Below, piece after piece: positions 1 to 6,770 of a stretch of 14,521 bases of DNA. Origin of the DNA: CAYYFX01 sp964471155 (GTDB lineage: Bacteria > ARS69); the NCBI GenBank assembly GCA_964471155.1, contig CAYYFX010000102.1, positions 1-14,521 on the forward strand. Reading direction: 5' to 3'. Each line of letters opens with the position of its first letter. Within the stretch, counting starts at the first letter, position 1. The notes beneath the pieces are model-generated. The model worked only from the letters and a program-made list of their open reading frames with translations, made no database searches and was not told the origin of the DNA. The position numbers and the translations under genes were made by a program.

Positions 1-1968
1 GTGAACGGGTCGTCCGGCATCGCGGTGGGCATGGCCACGAACATCCCGCCGCACAACCTGGGCGAGGTGTGCAAGGCCATCTGCGCCGTGATCGACGAGC
101 CGGAGCTGGACGACAAGAAGCTCCTGCGCATCGTGACCGGCCCGGACTTCCCCACCGGCGGCATCATCTACGGCCGCGGCGGCATCCGGGACGCGTACCT
201 CCCCGGCCGCGGCCGCGTGGTGATCCGCGCGAAGGCGAACATCGAGACGTACAAGAACGGGCGCGAGGCCATCATCATCACCGAGATCCCGTACGCGGTG
301 AACAAGTCCAACCTGCTGGAGTCCATCGCGCACCTGGTCCGGGACGACAAGATCCAGGGCATCAGCGACCTGCGGGACGAGTCCGACCGCGACGGCATGC
401 GCATCGTGCTGGAGACCAAGCGCGACGCGAACGCCAACGTGATCATGAACCAGCTCTTCAAGCACACGCAGATGCAGGTCACGTTCGGCGTGATCATGCT
501 GGCGCTGGTGAACGGCCGCCCGAAGGTGCTGACGCTGCGCGAGCTGCTCACGGAGTTCGTGGAGCACCGCGTCCAGATCGTCCGGCTGCGCTCCGAGTTC
601 GAGCTGCGGAAGGCCGAGGCGCGCGCCCACATCCTGGAAGGCCTGAAGATCGCCCTCGACAAGATCGACGAGGTCATCAAGGTCATCCGTGCGTCGAAGA
701 CCCCGGACGACGCGAAGAACGCGCTGCAGAGCCGGTTCGGGCTCTCGGAGCCGCAGTCCCAGGCCATCATCGACATGCGCCTGGCGCGGCTCACGGGCCT
801 GGAGCGCTCCAAGATCGAGGAGGAGTACGCGGAGCTGCTCAAGCTCATCGAGCGGCTCAAGACCATCCTGTCCTCGCGGCAGAACATCCTGGCGGTGGTG
901 CGCGAGGAGACGGAGGGGATCGCGAAGGAGTTCGGCGACGACCGGCGCACCGAGATCGTCGACGACACCGGCGAGTTCGCCATCGAGGACCTGATCGCCG
1001 AGGAGGACATGGTCATCACGATCAGCCACCTCGGGTACATCAAGCGCCTCCCCGTGGGCACGTACCGGCGGCAGGGTCGCGGCGGCCGCGGCATCACCGG
1101 GGCCACCACGAGGGACGACGACTTCGTGGAGCACCTGTTCATCGCCAGCACGCACGAGTACATCCTGTTCCTCACGGACCGCGGCCGTCTGTACTGGCTG
1201 AAGGTGCACGAGCTCCCGGAGGGCGGGCGGACCGCGCGCGGCAAGGCCATCGTGAACCTGCTCCCGCTGGAGAAGGAGGAGCAGATCTGCGCCTACGTCC
1301 CGGTGAAGCAGTTCACCGAGGACCACTTCCTGGTGATGGCCACGAAACTCGGCACGATCAAGAAGACGTTCCTCACGGAGTTCTCGCGGCCGCGGCGGTC
1401 GGGGATCATCGCGCTGTCGCTGGACGAGGGGGACCGCCTGATCGGCGCGGTCATCACGGACGGCGCGCACGACATCCTGCTCGCGAAGTCCGGCGGCAAG
1501 GCCATCCGCTTCCCCGAGCGCGACGTCCGCCCCATGGGCCGCGGCGCCCGCGGCGTGCGCGGTGTGGAGCTGGAGGGGGACGAGCACGTCGTGGGCATGG
1601 TGTGCGTGAAGGGCGAGAACTCGTCCATCCTCGTGGTGACCGAGAACGGCTACGGCAAGCGCACCATCCTGGACGACTACCGCATCACGCATCGCGGCGG
1701 GAAGGGCATCATCACGGTGAAGGCCACCGAGCGGAACGGCGCGCTCGTGGCCATCAAGGAGGTGGCGCCCACCGACGAGCTGATGCTGATCTCCATGAAG
1801 GGCATCCTCATCCGCATGTCGGTCGAGGGGATCGCGGAGATCGGGCGGAACACCCAGGGCGTTCGGCTGATGAAGCCGGGCGAAGGGGACCGCGTGGTGT
1901 CCGTGGCCCGCGTGGTGGGCGGGGAGGACGAGCCGGAGGTCGGCGGGGACGGGGACGGGGCGGCGTAA
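1..1968 (+). CDS. gyrA: DNA gyrase subunit A, 5'-truncated by the window edge
   Basis: GyrA is the breakage-reunion subunit of type II topoisomerase gyrase, which introduces ATP-driven negative supercoils as GyrA2GyrB2 in the cytoplasm. The visible 655 codons begin at the conserved NGSSGIAVGMATNIPPHN segment, which lies at about residue 170 of E. coli GyrA, so the catalytic Tyr and quinolone-resistance region are outside the window. The GTG at position 1 is an internal Val, not a start. The rest of the tower and coiled coil follows (EIPYAVNKSNLLE, FELRKAEARAHILEGL). Then comes a six-bladed beta-pinwheel from about residue 345 with a GyrA box QGRGGRG at 358-364, which argues for GyrA over ParC. 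The protein ends in a short Gly/Asp/Glu-rich tail. The box differs from the usual Q(R/K)RGG(R/K)G only at its second position. A GNAT gene follows 29 nt downstream, and a strong hairpin is centred on this gene's stop codon. Confidence 0.97.
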   Translation: MNGSSGIAVGMATNIPPHNLGEVCKAICAVIDEPELDDKKLLRIVTGPDFPTGGIIYGRGGIRDAYLPGRGRVVIRAKANIETYKNGREAIIITEIPYAVNKSNLLESIAHLVRDDKIQGISDLRDESDRDGMRIVLETKRDANANVIMNQLFKHTQMQVTFGVIMLALVNGRPKVLTLRELLTEFVEHRVQIVRLRSEFELRKAEARAHILEGLKIALDKIDEVIKVIRASKTPDDAKNALQSRFGLSEPQSQAIIDMRLARLTGLERSKIEEEYAELLKLIERLKTILSSRQNILAVVREETEGIAKEFGDDRRTEIVDDTGEFAIEDLIAEEDMVITISHLGYIKRLPVGTYRRQGRGGRGITGATTRDDDFVEHLFIASTHEYILFLTDRGRLYWLKVHELPEGGRTARGKAIVNLLPLEKEEQICAYVPVKQFTEDHFLVMATKLGTIKKTFLTEFSRPRRSGIIALSLDEGDRLIGAVITDGAHDILLAKSGGKAIRFPERDVRPMGRGARGVRGVELEGDEHVVGMVCVKGENSSILVVTENGYGKRTILDDYRITHRGGKGIITVKATERNGALVAIKEVAPTDELMLISMKGILIRMSVEGIAEIGRNTQGVRLMKPGEGDRVVSVARVVGGEDEPEVGGDGDGAA

Positions 1969-1977
1969 CGCCGCCCC
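1957..1977 (+). terminator. Perfect 9-bp hairpin centred on the gyrA stop codon
   Basis: GGGGCGGCG (1957-1965) pairs perfectly with CGCCGCCCC (1969-1977), leaving TAA, the gyrA stop codon, as a three-base loop. The stem is all G-C. It is followed by TCTCGCGG rather than a T run, so it is not a canonical intrinsic terminator. It could be a processing or 3'-end stabilising hairpin, a partial terminator, or a device that limits read-through into the acetyltransferase gene. The structure is seen directly; its function is inferred. Confidence 0.4.
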
Positions 1978-1997
1978 TCTCGCGGTTCGGGCCGCCC

Positions 1998-2459
1998 GTG
2001 GACCTGCGCATCCGCCGGGACGATCTCTCGGGCGAGGCCACGCGCCGGCTCATCGCGCGGCACCTCGCCGGGATGCACGAGGATTCCCCGCCCGGCGGCG
2101 TCTTCGCGCTCGACGTGGAGGCGCTGCGGGCGGGCGACGTGACCTTCTGGTCGGCGTGGCTCGGCGACGAGATCGCAGGTTGCGGCGCCTTGAAACGGCT
2201 GGACGCCGAGCGCGGCGAGATCAAGTCCATGCGGGTGGCCGACGCGTTCCTCGGGCGCGGCGTGGGCCGCGCGATCCTGGAGCACCTGATCGCCGAGGCG
2301 CGCTCGCGGGCGATGACGTCGCTGTGGCTGGAGACCGGCTCCGGCGAGGCCTTCGCCCCGGCGCTGCGCCTGTACGAGAGCGCGGGCTTCACCCGCTGCG
2401 GTCCCTTTGCGGGATACGCGGACAACGGGTTCAGCGTGTTCATGACGCGGCGGATCTGA
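1998..2459 (+). CDS. GNAT family N-acetyltransferase
   Basis: Predicted 153-residue cytoplasmic GNAT acyltransferase that transfers acetyl from acetyl-CoA to an unidentified amine. The whole protein is one GNAT fold. The acetyl-CoA pyrophosphate loop is visible as FLGRGVGRAIL (residues 84-94, pattern R/Q-x-x-G-x-G). It is preceded by the strand GEIKSMRV and followed by the late motif LRLYESAGF. The pattern MHEDSPP near residue 26, then DVTFWSAW and IKSM, resembles the YsnE/YjgM-like subgroup of small acetyltransferases; substrates in that group are not well fixed. GTG at 1998 is the first possible start in this frame after the gyrA stop and gives the family-typical N-terminus (VDLRIRRDDL). 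No Shine-Dalgarno is visible, so translation may depend on coupling to gyrA or be weak. The gene follows gyrA by 29 nt on the same strand and is probably co-transcribed. Confidence 0.88.
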   Translation: MDLRIRRDDLSGEATRRLIARHLAGMHEDSPPGGVFALDVEALRAGDVTFWSAWLGDEIAGCGALKRLDAERGEIKSMRVADAFLGRGVGRAILEHLIAEARSRAMTSLWLETGSGEAFAPALRLYESAGFTRCGPFAGYADNGFSVFMTRRI

Positions 2460-2486
2460 AGCGCCCCACGCCTCCGCGCCCCCGCG

Positions 2487-2502
2487 TCCGGGTATGCCCG
2501 GA
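2487..2502. repeat. Palindrome TCCGGG-TATG-CCCGGA
   Basis: Perfect 6-bp inverted repeat around a 4-base centre, 27 nt after the GNAT stop. It has the same arm and loop size as the palindrome at 2588-2603 in the same spacer. No T tract follows, so a terminator role is not supported by sequence alone. It may be an RNA hairpin at the 3' end of the gyrA-GNAT transcript or a protein-binding site. Confidence 0.4.
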
Positions 2503-2520
2503 TCCTCGCGCGTCCCCGCC

Positions 2521-2581
2521 CCCGGCCATTGCGGGGCCCGGGGAGGCCGCCCCGGCCATTGCGAACGCCCGGGGAGGCCGC
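2521..2581. repeat. Two-copy tandem repeat of 30/31 bp upstream of the winged-helix regulator
   Basis: Copy 1 (2521-2550) and copy 2 (2551-2581) both start CCCGGCCATTGCG and both end CCCGGGGAGGCCGC. Copy 2 differs only around its middle (AACG in place of GGG, with one base gained). Each copy is itself bounded by CGGCC and GGCCG, so it can fold on itself. The repeat ends about 50 nt before the regulator's start. It could be a doubled operator or simply a local duplication. Confidence 0.6.
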
Positions 2582-2587
2582 CAGGAT

Positions 2588-2603
2588 GACAAGGAAACTT
2601 GTC
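2588..2603. promoter_or_regulatory. Palindrome GACAAG-GAAA-CTTGTC, candidate operator
   Basis: Perfect 6-bp inverted repeat with a 4-base centre, ending 29 nt before the GTG of the regulator. It is AT-rich compared with its surroundings, which makes chance less likely. As DNA it is the right size for a dimeric winged-helix repressor. As RNA it would form a stem capped by a GAAA (GNRA) tetraloop just ahead of the ribosome-binding site. Autoregulation by the downstream gene product is an inference. Confidence 0.4.
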
Positions 2604-2632
2604 GGCTGTCTTCGGGGGCCTGTGGAGGCGAG

Positions 2633-3241
2633 GTGCGGCCGGTGGACGAACACCACATCGTTCGCGACCTGCGCACCGCCGCGGTGCTGTTCCATCCCAT
2701 GCGGATGCGGATCCTCGAGCACCTCGTGGACCCGGACACGGCGGCCGGGGTGGCGCGGCACCTGCGCCTGCCGCGGCAGAAGGTCAACTACCACCTCCGG
2801 CAGCTCGAGGCGCGCGGCCTGGTCCGACTCGTGGAGGAGCGCACGGCCGGGAACAGCACGGAACGTCGCGTGCAGGCCGCGGCGCGTCGGATCGTCCTGA
2901 GCCCGCGTCTCCTCGGGCGGCTGGCCGCGGATCGCGAGGACGGCACGGCAGAGGGCACCGCGCGGCTGCTCGCCGTGGCGGCGCGGCTCGAGCGGCAGGT
3001 GCCGGAGGCGGGCGGGGACGGCGCGGCGGTCCTGGACGCGGATCTCCGGCTGGAGCCGGAGGAGGTGTCGGCCCTCCGCGAGGATCTTCGCCGGGTCCTG
3101 GCGCGCTGGTCGGCGCGCGGCGGCGCCTCGGGCGGCACCTCCGGCGGCGCATACCGGGTGACCGTGGCCGTGCACGCGAAGTCCACCGCGCACGCGTCGC
3201 TGCCGGCGCCCCGGGCGGGCGCCGCGGGAAACGGCGGGTGA
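2633..3241 (+). CDS. Winged-helix (ArsR-like) DNA-binding transcriptional regulator
   Basis: Predicted 202-residue cytoplasmic regulator. Residues about 13-82 form an ArsR-type winged helix: LFHPMRMRILEHL (helix 1), then TAAGVARHLRLPRQKVNYHLRQLEARGLV (turn and recognition helix, with the typical NYHLRQLE pattern), then the wing LVEERTAGNSTERRV. The C-terminal 115 residues are helical with Ala, Arg and Glu enriched and match no sensor domain I recognise. No metal-binding cysteine cluster is present, so a metal sensor is unlikely. The start is uncertain. GTG 2633 has GGAGG (2624-2628) only 4 nt upstream; GTG 2642 in the same frame would leave 13 nt, so 2633 is preferred. Palindromes and a tandem repeat lie immediately upstream and may be its own operator. 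The gene is convergent with the beta-helix gene, with 7 nt between stops. Target genes are unknown. Confidence 0.85.
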   Translation: MRPVDEHHIVRDLRTAAVLFHPMRMRILEHLVDPDTAAGVARHLRLPRQKVNYHLRQLEARGLVRLVEERTAGNSTERRVQAAARRIVLSPRLLGRLAADREDGTAEGTARLLAVAARLERQVPEAGGDGAAVLDADLRLEPEEVSALREDLRRVLARWSARGGASGGTSGGAYRVTVAVHAKSTAHASLPAPRAGAAGNGG

Positions 3242-3248
3242 ACCCGGC

Positions 3249-4583
3249 CTAGGACTGCGCGGAGGAGGCGCCCTCGGCGCCGGCGCCCGCGTCGGCACCG
3301 GCCTCTTCCTTCCCGCCGCCGGCGCCCGCGGTGGCCGCATCCCGCGCGGCCTTCGCGCCCTTCTCCATCGGCTCGTCGTTCTCGTCGAGGCGGTCCTTCT
3401 TGTACAGCTTGAACAGCTTGCGCGCCTCGAGGCAGTCGTCCATCACCTTCGCGAGGTGCGGCGACATCCACGGCTTCCGCTTCAGCGTGCCGCTGCCCGT
3501 GTTCAGGAAGAACTTCTTCGGCGCGCACGGCAGGTCCCAGAAGTTGTGCGTGGCGACGACGCGGGCGGTGCTGCTGGTCTGGATGCGCGCGTCCGCCTTC
3601 CCCAGGAACCGGTTCGCGTTCTCCGGGCTACCGCCGATCAGGGGATTCGAGTCCCCCTCGATGCCCACGTGGTAGGCCTCGTTGTCCTCGAACGTGCACC
3701 GGAAGATCCGCGGCTCGCCCTCGATGGACGCCACCACGCCGTACTGGTTGTCGCGGATGGTGCTGTCCAGGAGCACGGCGGAGGAGACCTCCATCACGAC
3801 GCCCACGTTCTTGTGGCCCTCCACGAGCGCGTTCGAGATCTCCGGCGACGTGTCCTGCAGCAGGATCCCCGTGTCGCCGTTGTTCACGACGGTGGCGGTC
3901 TCGATGCTCAACTCGCAGTCCGACGCCTGGATGCCGATGTTCCCGTTCTCCGACGCGGTCACGTTGCGGAGCCGGACGGGCGACGTGCCGGTGCTGATGT
4001 AGACGCCGAACTTCTCGCTCTTCGTGAACCGGCAGTCCTTCGCGTCGGCGCCGCCGCCCTGCACGAACAGGCCCGCCGTGCCGGAGCCGGTGGCGGACAC
4101 GTTGCGCAGGTACGGCGCGGACCCCTTGTGCGACGCCACGGCGTAGTCGCAGCCGCTGATGGCCACGTCCTCGACGATGGGCCGGCTGTCCGAGTTCACG
4201 AGGAGCCCGCGCTTGGCCACGTCCCGGCCGTCGATCGTGAACCCGATGAACTGCGTGGAGTTGGAGCAGCGCTGGAAGGTGACCACGGCCTCGTTGATGT
4301 TCGCCGTGTCCCCGTACGCGATGGTGGTCTTCGCCGCGCCCTCGGTGGAACGGATGACCAGGCGGTCGCCCTTCGTCTCCGTGAGCAGGACGCTCTCGCG
4401 GTAGATCCCGGGGCCCACCTCGATCACGTCGCCGGGCTCGGACGCCGCGACGGCCTCGGAAATGGTGGCGAAGTCCGCGGGGACGCGGCGCGTGGTCTCG
4501 GCGGCCGCGACGGACGCGACACCTCCGAGGAGGGCGAGCGCGAGCAGGGCACGAACCGGATAGCGAGGCGACAGGAACGACAT
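3249..4583 (-). CDS. Exported parallel beta-helix repeat protein
   Basis: Predicted 444-residue secreted or periplasmic protein with a right-handed parallel beta-helix. The N-terminus (MSFLSPRYPVRALLALALLGGVASVAAAE) is a Sec signal peptide, with likely cleavage after AAA at about residue 28. Next comes VPADFATISEAVAASEPGDVIEV with GIYRESV, the usual opening cap of pectate-lyase/NosD-type helices. About ten rungs follow, with repeated patterns such as NGNIGIQASDC, NNGDTGILLQD and DNQYGVVAS. The HNFWDLPCAPK segment marks the end of the solenoid. The last 50 residues are a charged, then Ala/Gly/Glu-rich low-complexity tail. ATG 4583 was chosen because it starts the signal peptide; a longer frame extends upstream but adds a non-signal leader. 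No catalytic residues can be assigned, so binding of polysaccharide or surface structure is only a possibility. The gene is divergent from rex, 115 nt away. Confidence 0.87.
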   Translation of the reverse strand: MSFLSPRYPVRALLALALLGGVASVAAAETTRRVPADFATISEAVAASEPGDVIEVGPGIYRESVLLTETKGDRLVIRSTEGAAKTTIAYGDTANINEAVVTFQRCSNSTQFIGFTIDGRDVAKRGLLVNSDSRPIVEDVAISGCDYAVASHKGSAPYLRNVSATGSGTAGLFVQGGGADAKDCRFTKSEKFGVYISTGTSPVRLRNVTASENGNIGIQASDCELSIETATVVNNGDTGILLQDTSPEISNALVEGHKNVGVVMEVSSAVLLDSTIRDNQYGVVASIEGEPRIFRCTFEDNEAYHVGIEGDSNPLIGGSPENANRFLGKADARIQTSSTARVVATHNFWDLPCAPKKFFLNTGSGTLKRKPWMSPHLAKVMDDCLEARKLFKLYKKDRLDENDEPMEKGAKAARDAATAGAGGGKEEAGADAGAGAEGASSAQS

Positions 4584-4607
4584 GATCAGGCTCTCTCGGG
4601 ACAGCGG

Positions 4608-4645
4608 CCCGGGGGCGCCCGGAGGGCGCGTTGACAGCCCCCGGG
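4608..4645. repeat. 9-bp inverted repeat bracketing the rex -35 region
   Basis: CCCGGGGGC (4608-4616) and GCCCCCGGG (4637-4645) are perfect inverted copies separated by 20 nt. The right arm starts directly after the -35 hexamer TTGACA and lies in the promoter spacer. A smaller hairpin, CGCCC-GGA-GGGCG (4616-4628), starts at the last base of the left arm and fills much of the interval. The placement suits an operator or an RNA structure in the 5' leader of the divergent beta-helix gene. It does not resemble the known Rex operator. Confidence 0.4.
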
Positions 4646-4660
4646 ACGGGTTGCTAGCTT
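4631..4660 (+). promoter_or_regulatory. Sigma70-like promoter of rex-hflX
   Basis: TTGACA at 4631-4636, an 18-nt spacer, then TAGCTT at 4655-4660 preceded by TGC, which is an extended -10. The predicted transcript would start near 4667, giving a leader of about 32 nt before the rex ATG at 4699. The -35 is a perfect consensus match in a very GC-rich setting. Confidence 0.55.
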
Positions 4661-4698
4661 GCGAAGGCTCTACCTCACCATCCAGGACGCTCCTGCCC

Positions 4699-5355
4699 AT
4701 GTCAAGTCCGCGGAAGGTCTCGGACTCCACGGTCCGCCGCCTTTCACTCTATCTTCGCATTCTCCGGGACGCGCGGGGCCGGGGGGAGACCACCATCTCC
4801 TCGGATCGCCTCGCGGACGAGGGCGGTCTCACGTCCGCCCAGGTCCGCAAGGACCTCTCCGTGTTCGGCAACTTCGGGGTTCGCGGGCGGGGCTACGAGG
4901 TGGAGGCCCTGGAGAGCGCGCTCCGGGACATCCTGGGGCTGAACCGGACCTGGCGCACGGTGGTCGTGGGGGCCGGGAGGCTCGGGTCGGCGCTCTCGGG
5001 GTATACCGGGTTCGCGGGGCAGGGCTTCCGGATCCTCGCGCTGTTCGACACCGACCCCGCGAAGGTCGGGCAGCGGGCGGGCGAGGTGACGGTCCGGCCG
5101 ATGGCGGATCTGGAGGCGTTCACGCGGGCGGAGGGCGTGTCGCTGGGCATCCTGGCCACGCCGGCGGCGGCCGCGCAGGACGCCGCGGACCGCATGATGG
5201 CGGCCGGGATCCGGGGCATCCTGAACTTCGCGCCCACGCGCCTGGAGGTCCCGGACGGCGTGTCCGTCCGGGATGTGAACCTCGTGATCGAACTGGAAGG
5301 GCTGTCCTACGCGCTGTCGGCGGGGGAGGCCTTCCCGGGGGGAGGCGCCGCATGA
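4699..5355 (+). CDS. rex: Redox-sensing transcriptional repressor Rex
   Basis: Rex is a homodimeric repressor that reads the NADH/NAD+ ratio and releases DNA when NADH binds; it usually controls fermentation and respiration genes. The 218 residues match the family length. The N-terminal winged helix (about 8-66) shows VRRLSLYLRIL and the signature QVRKDLSVFGNFG followed by RGRGYEVEAL. The Rossmann domain has GAGRLG (91-96) and the strand ILALFDTDPAKVG with its acidic NAD-binding residue. The C-terminal stretch (NLVIELEGLSYAL) is the domain-swapped helix region. ATG 4699 was chosen because MSSPRKVSDSTVRRL aligns with known N-termini; the open frame extends further upstream only into promoter sequence. 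Ribosome binding is weak (AGGA 11 nt away). The stop overlaps the hflX start by four bases (ATGA). A palindromic Rex site is not evident nearby, so autoregulation is unproven. Confidence 0.96.
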   Translation: MSSPRKVSDSTVRRLSLYLRILRDARGRGETTISSDRLADEGGLTSAQVRKDLSVFGNFGVRGRGYEVEALESALRDILGLNRTWRTVVVGAGRLGSALSGYTGFAGQGFRILALFDTDPAKVGQRAGEVTVRPMADLEAFTRAEGVSLGILATPAAAAQDAADRMMAAGIRGILNFAPTRLEVPDGVSVRDVNLVIELEGLSYALSAGEAFPGGGAA

Positions 5356-6770
5356 CGACCGGCCGGCGAACGCGCTCCGCGGAGCACGCCCAGCACCGGC
5401 AGGACCTCCGCGAGAAGCGCCAGGAGGAGCGGCGCGCGCGCCGGGGACGGCGCGGCGCGAAGAAGGACCCCCGGAAGATCGCGGGCGAGGAGGTGGCCAT
5501 CGTCGCCGGGCTCCGACTGCCGGCGGTGTCGCGCGAGGAGGCCGAGGAGAGCCTGGACGAGCTGGCGTCGCTCGTGCGCGCGTCCGGTGCGCGCGTGGCG
5601 ACGCGCGCGTTGCAGAGCCGCGCGCGCGTGGACGGGCGCACGTTCCTCGGCAGCGGCAAGGCGTCGGAGCTGAAAGAGGAGGCGGCGCGCGTCGGGGCGA
5701 ACCTGATCGTGCTGGACCACGACCTCTCGCCCGCGCAGGGCCGCAACCTCGAGAAGATCCTCGACCTCAAGGTGCTGGATCGCACCGAGCTGATCCTGGA
5801 CATCTTCGCGCGGCGCGCGCGCACGCCGGTGGCGAAGCTGCAGGTGGAGGTGGCGCAGCTCGAGTACCTGCTGCCGCGGCTCACGCGGCTGTGGGAGCAC
5901 CTCAGCCGCACCGGCGGCGGCATCGGCACGCGCGGCCCCGGCGAGACGCAGCTCGAGGTGGACCGCCGCCGCATCCGCGACCGGCTGACCCGGCTGAAGG
6001 ACCGGCTGTCCCGCACGGGCGAGCGCCTGGAGATCCAGCGCAACCTGCACGCGAACGTCTTCCGCGTGGCGCTGGTGGGCTACACGAACACGGGCAAGAG
6101 CACGCTGATGCACGCGATGACCGCGGCGGAGGTCGAGCGGCGCGACCGCCTGTTCGAGACGCTGGACGCCACCACGCGCGTCCTGGATCTCGGCCCGGGC
6201 TTCCACGTCACGCTGACGGACACGGTCGGCTTCGTGCGCCGGCTGCCGCACTCGCTGGTGGAGTCGTTCCGCGCCACGCTCGCCGAGGTGGCGGGCGCGG
6301 ACCTGCTGCTGCACGTGCAGGACGTGTCGTCGAAGCACGGCGACGCGCAGCGCAAGTCCGTGGACGAGGTGCTGAAGGAGATCGGCGCGCAGGACATCCC
6401 GCAGCTCGCCGTGCTGAACAAGAGCGACCGCCTGGACGCGGAGACGCGGCTCGCGGTGCAGAAGCGCACGGCGGCCGATCCGGACGCGGTGCTCGTGTCC
6501 GCGCGGGACGGCCTCGGCCTGGATGCGCTGTGCGAGGCCATCCGCGCGCGGCTGCGCCGCGGCTGGCTGGAGGTGCGCGGTGCCGTGCCGCTCGCCGACG
6601 GCGAGGTGCTGGCCCGGCTGCGGGCGGTGGCGGAGATCCTGGAGGAGACCCCGCACCGGGACCAGCTGAAGCTGCACCTGCGCATCGAGCCCGCGGAGTG
6701 GCAGCGGCTGGCCGCGCGCTACGCGCAGCGCGCGCCGGCGCTGTTCGGCGCGGCCGCGGTTCAGCGGTAG
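5352..6770 (+). CDS. hflX: GTPase HflX, ribosome-associated
   Basis: HflX is a cytoplasmic translational GTPase that binds the 50S subunit and splits stalled or hibernating ribosomes. The 472 residues comprise a basic N-terminal extension (about 1-42, many Arg/Lys), the HflX nucleotide-binding-like domain, and the signature linker GGGIGTRGPGETQLEVDRR (188-206). Next come a coiled coil and the G domain, with P-loop GYTNTGKST (243-251), G3 DTVGF (290-294), G4 NKSD (356-359) and G5 VSARDG. A C-terminal alpha/beta domain of about 70 residues closes the protein. ATG 5352 has GGAGG at 5341-5345, six bases away, inside the end of rex, and overlaps the rex stop by four bases, so translational coupling is likely. 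The rex-hflX pairing would place ribosome rescue under the same promoter as the redox sensor. The 3' end overlaps the convergent secreted-protein gene by 10 nt. Confidence 0.96.
   Translation: MTTGRRTRSAEHAQHRQDLREKRQEERRARRGRRGAKKDPRKIAGEEVAIVAGLRLPAVSREEAEESLDELASLVRASGARVATRALQSRARVDGRTFLGSGKASELKEEAARVGANLIVLDHDLSPAQGRNLEKILDLKVLDRTELILDIFARRARTPVAKLQVEVAQLEYLLPRLTRLWEHLSRTGGGIGTRGPGETQLEVDRRRIRDRLTRLKDRLSRTGERLEIQRNLHANVFRVALVGYTNTGKSTLMHAMTAAEVERRDRLFETLDATTRVLDLGPGFHVTLTDTVGFVRRLPHSLVESFRATLAEVAGADLLLHVQDVSSKHGDAQRKSVDEVLKEIGAQDIPQLAVLNKSDRLDAETRLAVQKRTAADPDAVLVSARDGLGLDALCEAIRARLRRGWLEVRGAVPLADGEVLARLRAVAEILEETPHRDQLKLHLRIEPAEWQRLAARYAQRAPALFGAAAVQR

Noticed and set aside
1..3. GTG at the very first base as the gyrA start codon
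   Set aside because: It encodes the Val of the internal LVNGSSGIAVGM segment of GyrA. The N-terminal part with the catalytic Tyr must lie upstream, so the gene is cut by the window edge.
168..1250. Long minus-strand open frame antisense to gyrA
   Set aside because: Composition is Ser/Arg-rich with no domain pattern, as expected for a shadow frame opposite a GC-rich gene. The plus strand is clearly gyrA.
2586..2900. ATG at 2586 with a purine-rich GGGGAGG upstream as a separate small gene or alternative regulator start
   Set aside because: Its frame gives a Cys/Ser/Arg-rich sequence without any fold and runs through the regulator in the wrong frame. The winged-helix frame starts at 2633.
3456..4634. 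Long plus-strand frame opposite the beta-helix gene
   Set aside because: It is rich in Arg, Ala, Val, Asp and His with no motif, and it mirrors the reverse codons of a well-supported secreted beta-helix protein.
4659..4676. TTGCGAA (4659-4665) as a Rex operator half-site
   Set aside because: Only one half resembles TTGTGAA. The matching inverted half four bases on (4670-4676) is absent, so a Rex palindrome is not supported.
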